Shown here piece after piece: positions 63,087-64,000 of a stretch of 64,000 bases of DNA; the stretch's first letter is position 1, and every line of letters begins with the position of its first letter. The translations under genes and the position numbers were made by a program. The stretch is from Streptomyces sp. NRRL B-3428. Its GTDB lineage: Bacteria; Actinomycetota; Actinomycetes; Streptomycetales; Streptomycetaceae. The notes beneath the pieces are model-generated. The model made no database searches and had not been told where the DNA came from. It saw only the letters and a program-made list of their open reading frames with translations. The DNA lies in NCBI GenBank assembly GCA_000721375.1, contig JOGW01000008.1:520360-584359 (forward strand). Reading direction: 5' to 3'.

Positions 63087-63955
63087 GCAAGACGACCCTG
63101 CCCACCCGGAGCACCGTGGACAAGAACGACGACGTACGGGCCACGGGCAACCAGCTCTCCACGCACGGACTCGATCTGCGCTACGGCGACCGCGTGGTCG
63201 TCGGCGGTCTCGACCTCACGCTGCCCGGCGGCGCGGTCACCGCGATCGTGGGCCCCAACGCCTGTGGAAAGTCCACCCTGTTGCGCGGTCTGACCCGGCT
63301 ACTCGCGCCTTCGGGCGGCACGGTCGCGCTCGACGGGCACGACATCCACCGGATGTCGGCCAAGGCTCTGGCGCGCCGGCTCGGCCTGCTGCCGCAGCAG
63401 CCGGTGACCCCGGAGGCGATCACCGTCGAGGCGCTCGTACGCCTCGGCCGCTATCCGCACCAGAGTCTGCTCAGCCCCTGGTCGAAGGCCGATCAGGCCG
63501 CCGTGGACGAGGCGCTCAGGCGCACGGGGACCACGGACCTGCGGGACCAGAGCGTCGACCGGCTCTCCGGCGGGCAGCGCCAGCGGGCCTGGATCGCTCT
63601 CGCGCTGGCCCAGGACACCGAGTTGCTGCTGCTCGACGAGCCGACCACCTTCCTCGACCTGCGCCATCAGCTCGACGTACTCGATCTCGTGGCCGAACTG
63701 CACGCCGAGGCGGGCCGCACCGTCGTCATGGTCCTGCACGACCTGGGCCAGGCCGCCCGCTACGCGGACCATCTCGTGGTCCTCAAGGACGGCCGGCTCG
63801 CGGCGGCCGGCAGCCCCGCCGACGTACTCGACGCCGAGCTCGTACGCGAGGTGTTCGAGGTCGACTGCCGGGTGATCCCCGACCCGGAGACGGGCACACC
63901 GCTCGTCATCCCCAAGGACAGGAGCGCACGGCACACCGAGACCGGCACCGCCTGA
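63083..63955 (+). CDS. Ferric-siderophore ABC transporter ATPase, FepC-like
   Basis: 290 aa. Walker A GPNACGKST (about residues 58-66), Q-loop LLPQQPVT, signature LSGGQRQRAWIALALAQ, Walker B LLLLDEPTTFLDL, and the H-loop VLHDLGQ. The N-terminal 25 residues are an unusual polar extension for FepC proteins. ATGA overlap with the second permease. The binding protein gene is not before the permeases and may follow beyond the window edge, 45 bp away. Confidence 0.95.
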   Translation: MSKTTLPTRSTVDKNDDVRATGNQLSTHGLDLRYGDRVVVGGLDLTLPGGAVTAIVGPNACGKSTLLRGLTRLLAPSGGTVALDGHDIHRMSAKALARRLGLLPQQPVTPEAITVEALVRLGRYPHQSLLSPWSKADQAAVDEALRRTGTTDLRDQSVDRLSGGQRQRAWIALALAQDTELLLLDEPTTFLDLRHQLDVLDLVAELHAEAGRTVVMVLHDLGQAARYADHLVVLKDGRLAAAGSPADVLDAELVREVFEVDCRVIPDPETGTPLVIPKDRSARHTETGTA

Positions 63956-64000
63956 CCACTCCCCGTACCCCCACCACTCCCCGCCCCCCCCACACAACTC

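Overview
The window is a gene-dense, very GC-rich stretch of an actinomycete chromosome, almost certainly Streptomyces or a close relative. The signs are third-position G/C bias, many GTG/TTG starts and ATGA overlaps, Tat-secreted enzymes, DUF4132, MmyB-type and ROK regulators, a GlcNAc-type PTS IIC, and sugar ABC importers that carry no ATPase gene of their own. I see no rRNA, tRNA, CRISPR array, insertion sequence, prophage or integration scar.

Layout. 1-2.1 kb: end of a sugar ABC importer operon (binding protein tail, two permeases) closed by a strong terminator. 2.2-6.4 kb: GNAT acetyltransferase, threonine-synthase-like PLP enzyme, LysR regulator and divergent dialkylglycine decarboxylase (dgdA). 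6.4-8.7 kb: GntR/UTRA regulator divergent from a nagE2-like PTS IIC permease. 8.8-12.5 kb: NCS1 transporter, SMP-30 lactonase-like protein and F420/LLM oxidoreductase. 12.6-16.9 kb: DHFR/RibD-like protein, DivIVA-like coiled coil with a ZIP-type membrane protein, maltokinase-cap-like protein, one-TM protein. 17-20.2 kb: large Tat-secreted protein with two F5/8C (discoidin) domains. 20.2-32.1 kb: mixed housekeeping and regulatory genes (DUF4132, MFS pump with its XRE-cupin regulator, methyltransferase, aldo/keto reductase, MerR regulator with a fused double alpha/beta hydrolase, GNAT, two poorly characterised proteins). 32.4-36.2 kb: 1236-aa secreted subtilase.

36.3-54.9 kb is the most coherent block. 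It holds a ROK and a LacI regulator, a GH36 and a GH4 alpha-galactosidase, two complete sugar ABC importers without ATPase, a PfkB kinase, a Gfo/Idh/MocA oxidoreductase, and three secreted carbohydrate-active proteins (DUF4832+CBM, GH114 endo-polygalactosaminidase-like, Tat-secreted five-bladed propeller). I read it as a polysaccharide utilisation locus for an alpha-galactose and/or galactosamine glycan, possibly fungal galactosaminogalactan.

55-57 kb: MmyB-type regulator and SDR. 57.1-60.9 kb: divergent gldA and dhaK plus a DhaL-DhaM fusion, giving glycerol to dihydroxyacetone to DHA-phosphate using PTS phosphate. 61-64 kb: iron-box-controlled siderophore importer (two FecCD permeases, one ATPase; the binding protein is probably just outside).

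The most unexpected structural signal is recurrent. At least eight genes carry short tandem duplications (14-28 bp units) that straddle or directly follow their stop codon, each with a different unit sequence. Several clear operators are also readable: a 20-bp LacI palindrome, an AACGTT-centred LacI-type site, a 19-bp-spacer MerR promoter, a start-codon dyad for an XRE regulator, a ROK-side dyad and an iron box.
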